Positions 1 to 9,140 of a stretch of DNA of 64,000 bases are shown one piece after another. Source of the DNA: Candidatus Merdivicinus excrementipullorum (GTDB taxonomy: Bacteria > Bacillota > Clostridia > Oscillospirales > Ruminococcaceae); NCBI GenBank assembly GCA_018716725.1, contig DVJP01000010.1, forward strand, positions 22,429 to 86,428, written 5' to 3'. The position numbers were made by a program, and so were the translations under genes. Below the pieces are notes generated by a model. The model searched no databases, was not told the origin of the DNA, and saw only the letters and a list, made by a program, of their open reading frames with translations. The stretch's first letter is position 1. Every line of letters begins with the position of its first letter.

Positions 1-2
1 AT

Positions 3-959
3 AAGTCGCTGATTAGGAACTACATGTGGTACAATATTGCCGGGGAAATTATGGATTACGCTCCCAATGTGCGTTTTTGCGAAATTGTAATCAATGGCGA
101 ATATCAAGGGCTTTATGTGATGACTGAAACCATCACCAACGGGGAGAATGCCAGGCTAAAAATGAGTATGCCGGAAGACGGCCAAAGTGCGGTGAGTTAC
201 GTTATCCGTCTGGACCGGGGCAGCTCGAATCCCATTAAAAATATTGAAACTTTTACGATGTACGCGCTGCGGAACAAATGGATTATTGACATTGCCTATC
301 CCGGCACAGACAACTTGATCCAGGACCGCATTGACTATATTTCCCAAGAATTTTCAGATTTTGAAAAGAGCCTATATTCCTACGATTATGATACGGAACC
401 TTACGCGTGGTGGAACCATGCGGATATAGATTCTTTTGCGGATTACTTTATTATTAATGAATTTACCTGCAATTATGACGTAGGCGCTCGTTCCACATAC
501 ATCTATAAAGATATCCGGGGAAAATATCAAATGTGTATTTGGGATATGAACTCCTCGTGCGACAATTTCCATTTTAGTCAAATTGAGCCGCAGAGGTTCC
601 AAATGCAGTATATTACCTGGTTTTATATGCTGATGAAGGACGAAAATTTTACTCAGCATGTCATTGACCGCTACCGGGGACTTCGGGAAAGTTATCTCAG
701 CGAAGAATACCTCCTTTCCTACATCGACGATGTAGTGGAGTACCTTGGCCCGGCTATTGAACGGAATTTCCAGGTATGGGGATATTCATTTGACGATTAT
801 GTCCCCCTTTCCCCGGCGGAGCGGAACCCTGAAAACCATGAGGCAGCCGTGGCGCAGCTCAAAGACTTTATCAAAGTGCGCGGCGAATGGATGGACGAAC
901 ACATCGAGATTCTGCGGCAGTACAGCCATGAATCGAAAAACAAGAAATTTAACCATTGA
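3..959 (+). CDS. CotH-family protein, 5' end cut by window edge
   Basis: The frame is open from base 3, before the first ATG at 24, and reads K-S-L-I-R-N-Y-M, so the true start lies left of the window. The visible part matches the core of CotH-like proteins: a YAPNVRFCEIVINGEYQGLYVMTE segment near the start, then a D-I-D-S-F-A-D-Y-F-I-I-N-E stretch and Y-I-Y-K-D-I-R-G-K-Y with W-D-M-N. CotH proteins have an atypical protein-kinase fold; B. subtilis CotH phosphorylates spore-coat proteins, but family members also sit in polysaccharide operons. It is followed after 21 bases by the TIM-barrel gene on the same strand, so a role in exopolysaccharide assembly or modification is inferred rather than a spore-coat role. 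The substrate is unknown. Confidence 0.8.
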   Translation, partial: KSLIRNYMWYNIAGEIMDYAPNVRFCEIVINGEYQGLYVMTETITNGENARLKMSMPEDGQSAVSYVIRLDRGSSNPIKNIETFTMYALRNKWIIDIAYPGTDNLIQDRIDYISQEFSDFEKSLYSYDYDTEPYAWWNHADIDSFADYFIINEFTCNYDVGARSTYIYKDIRGKYQMCIWDMNSSCDNFHFSQIEPQRFQMQYITWFYMLMKDENFTQHVIDRYRGLRESYLSEEYLLSYIDDVVEYLGPAIERNFQVWGYSFDDYVPLSPAERNPENHEAAVAQLKDFIKVRGEWMDEHIEILRQYSHESKNKKFNH

Positions 960-980
960 TAGGCAAAGGGGTTATGTACC

Positions 981-3119
981 ATGAAAAAATTTATCATCGC
1001 CGCTTGTATTGTGGTACTGCTCATTTTTGCATGGAATTTTTCCTATTATAATCTGGGCATTTATATTGACCTGCACCCCGACGCGCCTGTTACCGCCTTT
1101 ATGACGACCGATCAAGACACGATCTATATGGAAAAGGACGGGAAAACCGTACCTTTTGAAATCCGCGGCGTGAACATGGGAGTCGGCCTTCCGGGAGAAT
1201 GGGCGACTGATTATGCAATAGATAAAGAAACCTATCTGCGGTGGTTTGCCTGGATTCAGGAAATGGGCGCCAATACCATCCGCGTGTATACCATCCTGCA
1301 CGATGATTTTTACAATGCATTTTACGAATACAATCAAGGCCGTGAAGACCCGCTCTATCTGATCCACGGGGTATGGGTCAACGACTATGTGCAAAACTCC
1401 CACCGGGATGCTTACGACGATGATTTCCGGCAGACGCTTTTGGATGACTGCCGGACAGTAGTGGATATCCTGCACGGCCAAAAGAATTTGTCACTGGGAT
1501 ACGGGCTGGGTTCGGGGTCGTACCGAAAGGATGTTTCCCAATGGGTGATCGGCTATATCCTGGGCGTGGAATGGGAGGACGTCACCGTTACTTATACCGA
1601 CCACAAATATCCGGAGCGCAGCTCCTATCAGGGAACTTACATGTATACCACGGAAGATGCTTCTCCTTTTGAAGCCATGCTGTGCGAAGTCGGCGATAAA
1701 ATCATCGAGTATGAGTCAAAGCGGTATAAACAGCAGCGGCTGGTGGCTTTTTCCAACTGGCCCACCACCGACCCCTTCGACTATCCGGAGGATATTACCC
1801 GGTTTTTTATGAAGTGCGCCAAGGTGGATGTAGAGCATATCCGCACAACCGACGCCTTTTTGTCCGGGCATTTTGCCTCCTACCATGTATACCCGTATTA
1901 TCCCGACTATCTGAACTATGTGAGCGATAAAAGCGGATTCGTGACAACAGAGGACGGCAAAGTCAATACCTATCAGACTTACCTGAAACGTTTGACCGAG
2001 TATCATACCATTCCGGTTGTCATTTCTGAATACGGCGTGTCTACCGGCCGGGGTATGGCGCAGAGAGACTATAATACCGGGCGAAACCAGGGGAACATGT
2101 CGGAAAGCGAACAGGGGCAGGCGATTATCCAATGCTATGAGGATATCATGGCGGCAGGATGCGCCGGGAGCTGCGTATTCACTTGGCAGGATGAATGGTT
2201 CAAACGCACATGGAACACCATGCATGCTGTCGACCTTGAAAATACGCCCTACTGGAGCGACTATCAGACCAATGAACAATATTTTGGCTTGCTGGCCTTT
2301 GACCCGGGCAAAGAAAAGAGCGTCAGCTATACGGACGGGGACCTTTCTGAATGGAAGGAAAACGATCTTGTCATTCAAAGCCGGGAGATGTCGGTTTCCA
2401 TGAAATATGACGAAAAATTCCTGTATTTTCTGATCTATAAGGAAGGGTTTAACTCGGAATCCGATACGCTGTATCTTCCCATTGACACGACCCCTAAAAC
2501 CGGAAGCACCTATTGCGAAAATCTGAAGCTTTCCTTTGAACGCGCAAGTGATTTCTTAATTGTAATCGACGGCCAGGAAAACAGCCGCGTGCTGGTGCAG
2601 GAACGTTATGAAGTGCTGCGGGCAATGTATTTGCATGAAACGGAAGACAGGGACGCCTACATTGAGCCGGTGGAAAAGGATACGCCGGCGTTTAAGCCGA
2701 TTCACCTTATGTTACAGACCGCTACGCCGCTGCTGACAGGGAACTGGCAGGCCACCAGCGAAACTTATGAAACCGGCAAGCTCACCTACGGGAATGCCAA
2801 CCCGGAAGCAGAGGAATTTAGCTCCCTGGCGGATTTTATCTTTTCAGGCGACTATATTGAACTGAAAATTCCGTGGCAGCTTCTCAACTTTGCAAACCCC
2901 TCGGAAATGAAAATCCACGACGATTATTATGAAAATTACGGGGTGGAATATATACAGATCGATGAGATGCATATTGGAATCGCGGACGAAAAAAGCGCGG
3001 CATACCGCATCCCGATGGAGGCTTTTTCCCTGGAGGGCTGGGGAAAAACGGTGACCTACCATGAACGGCTGAAAGAGTCCTATTACATGCTGAAAGACTA
3101 CTGGGCGAAAGCAGAATAG
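981..3119 (+). CDS. membrane-anchored TIM-barrel glycoside hydrolase-like protein
   Basis: This 712-residue protein has an N-terminal membrane anchor (about residues 4-20), then a clan-A-like (beta/alpha)8 domain: F-E-I-R-G-V-N near 55, G-A-N-T-I-R-V-Y near 95, a candidate acid/base Glu in I-L-G-V-E-W-E near 198 and a candidate nucleophile Glu in V-I-S-E-Y-G near 350. Residues from about 445 onward look like a beta-rich carbohydrate-binding or accessory region. Such anchored hydrolases occur in exopolysaccharide operons, where they trim or release the polymer at the outer face of the membrane. The ATG at 981 is preceded by an AAAGGGG ribosome site. The specific GH family cannot be assigned by eye. 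Confidence 0.7.
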   Translation: MKKFIIAACIVVLLIFAWNFSYYNLGIYIDLHPDAPVTAFMTTDQDTIYMEKDGKTVPFEIRGVNMGVGLPGEWATDYAIDKETYLRWFAWIQEMGANTIRVYTILHDDFYNAFYEYNQGREDPLYLIHGVWVNDYVQNSHRDAYDDDFRQTLLDDCRTVVDILHGQKNLSLGYGLGSGSYRKDVSQWVIGYILGVEWEDVTVTYTDHKYPERSSYQGTYMYTTEDASPFEAMLCEVGDKIIEYESKRYKQQRLVAFSNWPTTDPFDYPEDITRFFMKCAKVDVEHIRTTDAFLSGHFASYHVYPYYPDYLNYVSDKSGFVTTEDGKVNTYQTYLKRLTEYHTIPVVISEYGVSTGRGMAQRDYNTGRNQGNMSESEQGQAIIQCYEDIMAAGCAGSCVFTWQDEWFKRTWNTMHAVDLENTPYWSDYQTNEQYFGLLAFDPGKEKSVSYTDGDLSEWKENDLVIQSREMSVSMKYDEKFLYFLIYKEGFNSESDTLYLPIDTTPKTGSTYCENLKLSFERASDFLIVIDGQENSRVLVQERYEVLRAMYLHETEDRDAYIEPVEKDTPAFKPIHLMLQTATPLLTGNWQATSETYETGKLTYGNANPEAEEFSSLADFIFSGDYIELKIPWQLLNFANPSEMKIHDDYYENYGVEYIQIDEMHIGIADEKSAAYRIPMEAFSLEGWGKTVTYHERLKESYYMLKDYWAKAE

Positions 3120-3150
3120 CACGCTGGCGCCAGCGGAAAGGAGGATGGCT

Positions 3151-4260
3151 GTGAGAATAGAAATCATGATCTATATTTACGGCGCGGTATGTCTGAGCAT
3201 GATTGGGTTTAATATCCTATACAATCTGCTTTTAAAACGCCGTGAACCGCGGCTGGAAAGGCGGCGCCGGAAAATCAAAAGGCAGGTGAAGGCGCAGCTT
3301 GACGCCATCCGGGATGGCAAATCCGTTGATCCGAAACATCTGCGCTACTTGCGGAACAGTCTGCGCCGCCTTAACAACCTTATCGCTTTTGACCGGGTTT
3401 TAAAGCCGCTTTGCGAGGGTACCTATGACGATGCCGCTGCCAAATATTTTCTTCAGATTCAGCCGGTTATTTTGTATCTGGCGGTCTTATATGATCATCG
3501 CAATACCATGCAGGCGGCGTATTTTTCCTTTTTCCTTTCCCGGTATATGGCCAAAAGGCAGCGGCCCATTGATTCCATACAGGAGATTCTGCTGGGCTAT
3601 GTCAAAAAAGAAAACCTGTACTGCTGCGTGAACGCATTGCAGGCGCTGTGCGCTTTTGGCAGCGCCGAACACATTATAAAGGCGTTAAAAATACAGGATC
3701 AAAGCAAGGTATTTGTGCATGAAAAAATACTGACGGAAAGCCTGCTTTCTTTTTCAGGGAATCACGACGGCCTCATACGGCGTTTATGGGAGAATATCGA
3801 TTCCTATTCAGAACACACGCAGCTGGCAATTCTAAATTATATCCGTTTTCAATCAGACGGCTATCAGGAAGAGATGTTTGCGGTAATGCAGGATACTAAA
3901 AAAGGAAAGGAGCTGAGGCTTGCGGCTATCCGGTATTTTGGAAGGTATTTTTATGCGCCGGCCCTGGAACCGCTGCTGGCTTTTGCATTAGATAAAGACC
4001 TTTCCAATTGGGAATACGCTACGGTCAGCGTCTCCTCGCTGGCACGGTATCCCGGCGGAAGGGTAGTCGATGCGTTAAAGGAAGCTCTGCACAGCTCTAA
4101 CTGGTATATCCGCCGGTCCGCATCAATCAGCCTTGAAGCCCACGGAGAAAATTACGGCAGCCTGACGGACGTTATCGTGGGAAACGACCGGTATGCGCGG
4201 GAGATGATGACGTATCGTCTGGAATCCCAAAGGCTGCAGAAAGCAGGTGGAGAATCATGA
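3151..4260 (+). CDS. membrane-anchored HEAT-repeat protein
   Basis: One transmembrane helix (about residues 3-22) is followed by a very basic stretch rich in Arg and Lys, then an all-helical solenoid with HEAT-like repeats, clearest toward the C-terminus (A-A-I-R-Y-F-G-R, S-S-N-W-Y-I-R-R-S-A-S-I-S-L). I place the start at GTG 3151 because AAAGGAGG ends at 3144; the in-frame ATG at 3145 would touch the ribosome site. The end overlaps the glycosyltransferase start by ATGA, indicating translational coupling. HEAT proteins beside GT2 synthases in Firmicutes operons are thought to be scaffolds, but no biochemical role is shown here. Confidence 0.75.
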   Translation: MRIEIMIYIYGAVCLSMIGFNILYNLLLKRREPRLERRRRKIKRQVKAQLDAIRDGKSVDPKHLRYLRNSLRRLNNLIAFDRVLKPLCEGTYDDAAAKYFLQIQPVILYLAVLYDHRNTMQAAYFSFFLSRYMAKRQRPIDSIQEILLGYVKKENLYCCVNALQALCAFGSAEHIIKALKIQDQSKVFVHEKILTESLLSFSGNHDGLIRRLWENIDSYSEHTQLAILNYIRFQSDGYQEEMFAVMQDTKKGKELRLAAIRYFGRYFYAPALEPLLAFALDKDLSNWEYATVSVSSLARYPGGRVVDALKEALHSSNWYIRRSASISLEAHGENYGSLTDVIVGNDRYAREMMTYRLESQRLQKAGGES

Positions 4261-5659
4261 TGGACGCCTTTAAGATATTTTTTGACTATGTAGGCGTTTT
4301 TTTCATTATCTACATGATCGGTTATGCCAGTTTCCTTTTCCTGTCGGTCACCGTCGGGTCTTCGACGCTCTATCAGGTAAAGCGCCGCAACCAGCTGAAA
4401 AATGAACTTTTGGGGAAGTATTATGTTCCGGTTACGATTATCGTTCCAGCATATAACGAGGAAGTGACCATTCAGAGCAGCATCCTCTCCCTGCTGGCGT
4501 TGGAATACCCCTTATACGAAATTATTGTTGTGGACGATGGTTCCAGCGACGCCACCTCCCAAATTCTGCGGGAGGCTTTCCATATGCAGCAGGTAAACTG
4601 TCCGATTCAGCGGAAGATACCCTGCCAGCCGGAAGAAGCCATTTTTGAAACCCATGAATTCAAGGTGCCGATTACGCTGATCCGAAAGAAAAACGGCGGA
4701 AAGGCTGATTCCCTGAACATGGGGATCAACGCGGCCAAATACCCCTATTTTATCTGCATGGACGCGGATTCCGTTTTGCAGTATAATTCCCTGGAAAAGA
4801 TTGTGCGGCCGGTGCTTGAAGAGGGAGATGTTGTTGCGGTGGGCGGTGCTGTGCGCCCATGCAACGGCGCGGAAATTCAAAACGGAAGGGTCGTTTCTTA
4901 CCATATGCCCAATAAAATCCTTCCCTGTATGCAGGTTCTGGAATATGACCGTTCTTTTCTTGCGGCGAGAATCCTATTTGATAAATTTAACGGGAGCCTG
5001 ATTATTTCCGGGGCGTTTGGGCTTTTTAAAAAGAGCGTCGTCATTGATGCGGGAGGATACGACCCTACTACAATGGGCGAGGATATGGAACTGGTGGTTA
5101 AGCTGCATGTGTTCTGCCGGGAACACGGCGTCCCCTACCGCATCCGTTATGCGACAGACGCCGTCTGCTGGACGCAGGCCCCCGAAAAGCTGAAGGATTT
5201 GTGCAAGCAGCGGCAGCGCTGGCACATTGGGTTGTTTCAAACTATGAAGCGGCACCGGAGGATGCTGGCCAACCCTAAATATGGATTGGTAGGATTGGTC
5301 GCCTATTTATATTTTTTAATCTACGAGCTGCTTTCCCCTTACATTGAGCTATTCGGACTTATAACCGTTGTGCTGGCCTTTATGGTTGACCTAATCAATG
5401 TGCCGTTTATGGTTTTATTTTCCTGATTTATGTGGTGTATTCCGCGATTTTATCCTTAACGGCTTTTTTTGCGCGTATTCATACTGTTGATTTAAACCTG
5501 ACGGCAGCGGACGTCCTCAAAGCAGTCGGCCTTTGCGTGTTGGAAGTATCCTGCCTGCGCCTGGTCTTAGCTTTTGTGAGAGCCACCGCGCTAATTGGCT
5601 ACAGCAAGAAAAAACACGCTTGGGGGAAAATTGAAAGGAAAAAAATCAAATTCAAATAA
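4257..5659 (+). pseudogene. processive GT2 family glycosyltransferase, frameshifted near its C-terminus
   Basis: The first frame (4257-5426) encodes a membrane GT2 synthase: an N-terminal helix, V-P-A-Y-N-E-E, D-D-G-S near 92, D-A-D near 169, M-G-E-D near 272 and the Q-R-Q-R-W motif near 317, all expected of processive synthases such as PgaC or BcsA relatives. It stops at TGA 5424-5426 in the middle of a transmembrane helix. The -1 frame carries on immediately (I-F-L-I-Y-V-V-Y-S-A-I-L) through a further helix pair to the typical W-G-K-I-E-R-K tail at 5659. One extra T in the ATTTT run at 5417-5420 would restore a single protein of about 467 residues. All catalytic motifs survive, but the last membrane helices are detached. 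This could be a real mutation or an assembly indel. Confidence 0.85.
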
Positions 5660-5673
5660 TCGGAGGGTATGTT

Positions 5674-6186
5674 ATGGAATCAAAAAATTTAAAAAAAGGG
5701 TTGTTCGGTTTTCAGCAGGCCAGCGTTTTTCAATACATTTCGGATATTGAAGAAACATTCTCGGCCAAACTCATGGAAAAGGATGCGCAGGCCCAAAAAA
5801 ATGAAGAACAATATCTTTTGAAAATACGGCGGTTAGAGGAAGAACTGAGCGATGTCAGGGAGCAGTTCGAAAAACAGAAAAACCAGCAGGTGATGATTGC
5901 CAACACGCTCCTTGACGCACAGCGCTATGCCGAAACCTTAAAAAAGGAAACGGAAGAAAAAGAGCAGGAAGCGCGGAGAAAATTGACGGAGCAAATCGAA
6001 AGAAAACAGCAGGAAATCAATGCGTACCAGATGCAGATTCAGCAGATTCGGGAGATGTTCCACGCTCTCTTGAGCAAAATGGATGGGGAAACCCAGGAGC
6101 TGGAACAGGATGCGCAAACAGTAAAGGACAATTGCCCCGGCCAGAACATGTCTTTGTTCCTGCGGAGAAACGAATCGGCAGAATAA
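5674..6186 (+). CDS. small coiled-coil protein, DivIVA-like N-terminus
   Basis: This 170-residue, highly charged protein is almost entirely predicted coiled coil (about residues 35-150, rich in E, K and Q heptads). The N-terminus, L-F-G-F-Q-Q-A-S-V-F-Q-Y-I, resembles the short F-G-F/V-x-x-Y-I lead-in of DivIVA/GpsB-like proteins, but the similarity is short and I treat it as suggestive only. There is no signal peptide or membrane segment. A GGAGGG ribosome site precedes ATG 5674, 14 bases after the glycosyltransferase remnant. In this operon it could position the synthase complex at the membrane, which is inference. Confidence 0.65.
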   Translation: MESKNLKKGLFGFQQASVFQYISDIEETFSAKLMEKDAQAQKNEEQYLLKIRRLEEELSDVREQFEKQKNQQVMIANTLLDAQRYAETLKKETEEKEQEARRKLTEQIERKQQEINAYQMQIQQIREMFHALLSKMDGETQELEQDAQTVKDNCPGQNMSLFLRRNESAE

Positions 6187-6202
6187 AGCGGAAGGAGAAA
6201 TC

Positions 6203-8011
6203 GTGGAAGAGAAAATACTTATTTATGCCGCTGGAAATCCGGACGCTTATCCCCTTGAATATTATGATGCGGATTCGCAGGCCTACCAGGGGATAATCCC
6301 GGAATTGTTCCGTGAGTTTTCAGCGCAAAGCCGGTATGAAATCGTTTATTATCAGGCGGGAAAAACGGATCGCCGGGAACATCTTGCTAAGAATCTGCAG
6401 GTGGATATCGTGTCAGGCTACACGGAGGGCGGCGCCATCCCCCCCGGCGTTCAGGCGCTCACGATATTTCACACCACCCAGGCCGGCGAGGACGTCGCTT
6501 ATCAGCTTTGTTTTACCCAAATAGCCCCGGAAAGCCTGCAGTCCGATTTCAGCAAATTTGTGGAGTCCGTGTCACAGGAAAAGATAAGCGGCCTTTTAAT
6601 TACGTCGGCAGAACCGCCGCAAAGTCCGGCCGGTTTTTATTGGGGGATGGGCGCGCTGTCCCTGGCTGTGATTGCGCTGCTGTCCGCGATCATCCTGCTT
6701 GCCAGACATGATCGAAAGAAGCTGAACAAGGCGCGGCGGGATCTCGAAATCGATGAGACGACAGGGCTTGGCAATTTTGACTGCCTGGTACGGTATTACA
6801 GCCAGTTTATTAACGACAAGAACCGAATCCTTTACAGCCTCGTGTATTTCTATGTGGATACCGACCGGCTGCGCCGGCTTAGCAGCAGCGAAGAAACGGA
6901 TGATTTCCTTCGTTACTGTGCGGCGGTATTGCAGGAATATACGGCGGATACCGATATTCTGGCCAAAGTGTCCGATCATGGCTTCGTCCTGATGAAGCTG
7001 ACCAGCAATTTGCAGAAGCTGGACGAATGGTTTACGCCGCTTTTTTATCGCATCCGCTCTTATACGGAAAAATACGCCAAGCCTTTTGAGGCGGGCGTGA
7101 CGGCCGGCGTTTATCCGCTGAAAGCGGGGGATAGGGATCTGAACGAAATGATTTTGAGCGCCAGCCAGGCGGCTTATATGGCTGCGCGGCAGCATGAGGA
7201 TTATGTGCTTTGCTCCGACCAGATGCTTCAAAAACTTACGGAAGAAAAGCAGCTTCATCTGGATCTTGAACAGGCCTTTGCCAAAAGCGAATTCCAGCTT
7301 TATATCCAGTTTTATGTAGACGCTCATTCCTTCCAAACGGTAGGGGGAGAGGCGCTTTCCCGCTGGAACCATCCCCAAAAAGGGGTGTTGACGCCGAATC
7401 TTTTTGTCCCTTTGCTGGAACGGGAAAAAATGATCGGCAAACTGGATTATTATTGTCTGAGAAAAGTGTGTGAGTTTTTGGAAGACCTTGTCAGAAACAA
7501 GGTGGAAACGTTCTTTATATCCTGTAATTTTTCCCGCGAAACATTGGCCGCGGCAGATTTTGTAGATAGGTGTCAAGAAATCATGAACGCGTACCATTTT
7601 CCTAGGGAACTGCTGATTTTCGAAATTACAGAAAGCGTTCCGGAAAAAAATATTACGCAGATTAAACGAAATCTCATTGCGCTGAAAAAATACGGCGTCC
7701 GGATTGTTTTGGATGATTTTGGAGAAGGCTTTACCTCCTTGTATGATTTGCAGAAATATTCGGTGGATGGAATCAAGCTGGATAAGGGGCTTATTGAGAA
7801 TGTTACGGCCGAAAGCGGGAAGGCTATCCTAAAAGCGATGATTCAAGTGGGACATGAGCTTGGCGTTACCATTCTGGCCGAGGGCGTTGAAACCGATGAA
7901 CAGGTACAGGCGTTGCAGGAACTGCGCTGCGACGTTATTCAGGGGTTCCGTTTCTGCCTTCCCTTGCCAGAAAGGGAGGCGAAAAATAAGGTTTTGGAAC
8001 AGTTTTTATAG
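6203..8011 (+). CDS. membrane GGDEF(degenerate)-EAL c-di-GMP protein
   Basis: This 602-residue protein starts with GTG at 6203 behind GGAGA. Residues 1-145 resemble a degraded periplasmic-binding-type sensor without a clear signal peptide, and a transmembrane helix lies at about 150-170. A GGDEF-like domain follows (D-E-T-T-G-L-G-N-F) in which the signature is replaced by S-D-H-G-F, so diguanylate cyclase activity is unlikely. The C-terminal EAL domain keeps the key residues: G-E-A-L near 382, the Asn in S-C-N-F-S, the Glu in F-E-I-T-E-S, D-D-F-G near 504, the Lys in I-K-L-D-K and the Glu in A-E-G-V-E-T. It should bind and probably hydrolyse cyclic di-GMP. Being in the operon suggests c-di-GMP control of the exopolysaccharide machinery. 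Confidence 0.85.
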   Translation: MEEKILIYAAGNPDAYPLEYYDADSQAYQGIIPELFREFSAQSRYEIVYYQAGKTDRREHLAKNLQVDIVSGYTEGGAIPPGVQALTIFHTTQAGEDVAYQLCFTQIAPESLQSDFSKFVESVSQEKISGLLITSAEPPQSPAGFYWGMGALSLAVIALLSAIILLARHDRKKLNKARRDLEIDETTGLGNFDCLVRYYSQFINDKNRILYSLVYFYVDTDRLRRLSSSEETDDFLRYCAAVLQEYTADTDILAKVSDHGFVLMKLTSNLQKLDEWFTPLFYRIRSYTEKYAKPFEAGVTAGVYPLKAGDRDLNEMILSASQAAYMAARQHEDYVLCSDQMLQKLTEEKQLHLDLEQAFAKSEFQLYIQFYVDAHSFQTVGGEALSRWNHPQKGVLTPNLFVPLLEREKMIGKLDYYCLRKVCEFLEDLVRNKVETFFISCNFSRETLAAADFVDRCQEIMNAYHFPRELLIFEITESVPEKNITQIKRNLIALKKYGVRIVLDDFGEGFTSLYDLQKYSVDGIKLDKGLIENVTAESGKAILKAMIQVGHELGVTILAEGVETDEQVQALQELRCDVIQGFRFCLPLPEREAKNKVLEQFL

Positions 8012-8123
8012 AATGGGGCTTTTTGGCGCGGCCCGGTCCGCGCCTCAACAGCGATTGTTTCTGCCGTTCGTCTGCTTCTTTGGAAAGGAAAGAAAATGCT
8101 TCTGCGGAAGGTGGGGAAAACGC

Positions 8124-8771
8124 GTGATATTTAGAGGGAAAAAGGGTACGGCCAGCTTCAACGATTTGTCCCTTTACCATCGTCCGGCTTCCCGGGGGAA
8201 TAAAGGCGGCTTGTTTTTTGGATATTATACCGACACGGATGGCCTGTATGAAAAATTACTCCCGGCGGCGCTGGATGTCATGGCGGAATTGTCGGAAGGG
8301 CGCGCTGTTTTTACGCACATTTACCCACAGAAGATTTTCTTGCGGGAAAAGAACGGATACCGAAAACAGGAGCTTTCGCCTGGGGCTTTTGATTTTATAA
8401 AACTGCCTGTTTTTCAAAAAAACCATTGTGTTTCGGATTCTTCCGGCTCCGTCATAGTACAAAGTCTAGGGATAGACGCCGGCCTTTTGCGTGCATTTTA
8501 CCTGTGGCCCCGGCACATAGCTTTTGAAAATGATGTATACGTGTTCCCGGAGGCCCCTTTTAGGGCAGGTCTTTCCTATGGAAAACTAGCGGCGGAGTTG
8601 AAAAACAGCTGCCCGCGGTTCGTGTTTTCTTATAATGAGTTTCATGTGGGATTGGATATTCAAATCGCTGGTCGGACACAGTGGGAAGACAGGGCAGTTT
8701 CGGTTATACAAAGGACCTGTGAGAAATACTGTTTTCCTCTTGATGTAAATTTATTTCCAGAAGAAGGATAA
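8124..8771 (+). CDS. uncharacterised protein, last gene of exopolysaccharide operon
   Basis: I recognise no family. The frame stays open far upstream into the EAL gene, but GTG 8124 is chosen because GGTGGGG precedes it and the upstream translation (R-C-R-N-C and similar) looks like a shadow. The resulting protein has about 215 residues, is soluble and mixed alpha/beta, and has no signal peptide, repeat or cysteine motif. A short frame with a better ribosome site (ATG 8096, 12 codons) ends just inside it at 8134 and might couple translation. Co-direction with the EAL gene and the terminator candidate at 8957 place it in the same transcript. Confidence 0.5.
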   Translation: MIFRGKKGTASFNDLSLYHRPASRGNKGGLFFGYYTDTDGLYEKLLPAALDVMAELSEGRAVFTHIYPQKIFLREKNGYRKQELSPGAFDFIKLPVFQKNHCVSDSSGSVIVQSLGIDAGLLRAFYLWPRHIAFENDVYVFPEAPFRAGLSYGKLAAELKNSCPRFVFSYNEFHVGLDIQIAGRTQWEDRAVSVIQRTCEKYCFPLDVNLFPEEG

Positions 8772-8956
8772 AAATGTTCCGAGCAAAGAAAGCAACCTGC
8801 TAACCGGGATTACTGGCTGTATGGAGGTAAAGGAGAAATCAAAAATGCGGTTTCATAATGAAGAAATCCCTTCTTGACGTTTAAAAGGCTCTGTGCTGTA
8901 ATTTAGATAAATAGTTTCAGGGTCAAACACCAGATGACCACTGTATCAAGTATTTC

Positions 8957-8997
8957 AAAGTGTCAGTTCGCATGTTAGTGTGGATTGGCACTTTTTT
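8957..8997 (+). terminator. candidate terminator of exopolysaccharide operon
   Basis: AAAGTGTCA (8957-8965) can pair with TGGCACTTT (8986-8994) with one G-U pair and a 20-base loop, followed by more T residues. The loop is long, so this is only moderately convincing. The rest of 8772-9140 holds no recognisable gene; a 10-codon frame at 8845 behind GGAGAAA is noted but not called. Confidence 0.4.
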
Positions 8998-9018
8998 GTC
9001 GTTTTTAGCATGAAAAAG

Positions 9019-9035
9019 CCCCGGTTCTACCGGGG
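9019..9035 (-). terminator. terminator of minus-strand glycosidase operon
   Basis: CCCCGG at 9019-9024 and CCGGGG at 9030-9035 form a perfect six-base-pair stem with loop TTCTA. Read on the minus strand it is followed by GCTTTTT, as expected for intrinsic termination of the genes ending at 9141. Confidence 0.7.
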
Positions 9036-9140
9036 TGGGTAAAAAGCCTTGGCAAAGACAAAATAAATTATTGTAAGCCTTACGCAAACAAGTAATAACT
9101 GGTTTACCAGTGGTTATGATTGTCAGCGGCGGGATAAATT

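Noticed and set aside
5432..5659. Separate 75-residue gene after the glycosyltransferase
   Set aside because: No ribosome site, and it continues the glycosyltransferase helix and C-terminal tail in the -1 frame, so it is the frameshifted end of that gene.
4257..5659. Programmed frameshift in the glycosyltransferase
   Set aside because: No X-XXY-YYZ slippery heptamer or clear downstream pseudoknot at 5410-5425; a simple one-base indel explains it better.
6596..7597. Minus-strand open frame of 333 codons inside the EAL gene
   Set aside because: Antisense to intact EAL motifs, with no start signal or family.
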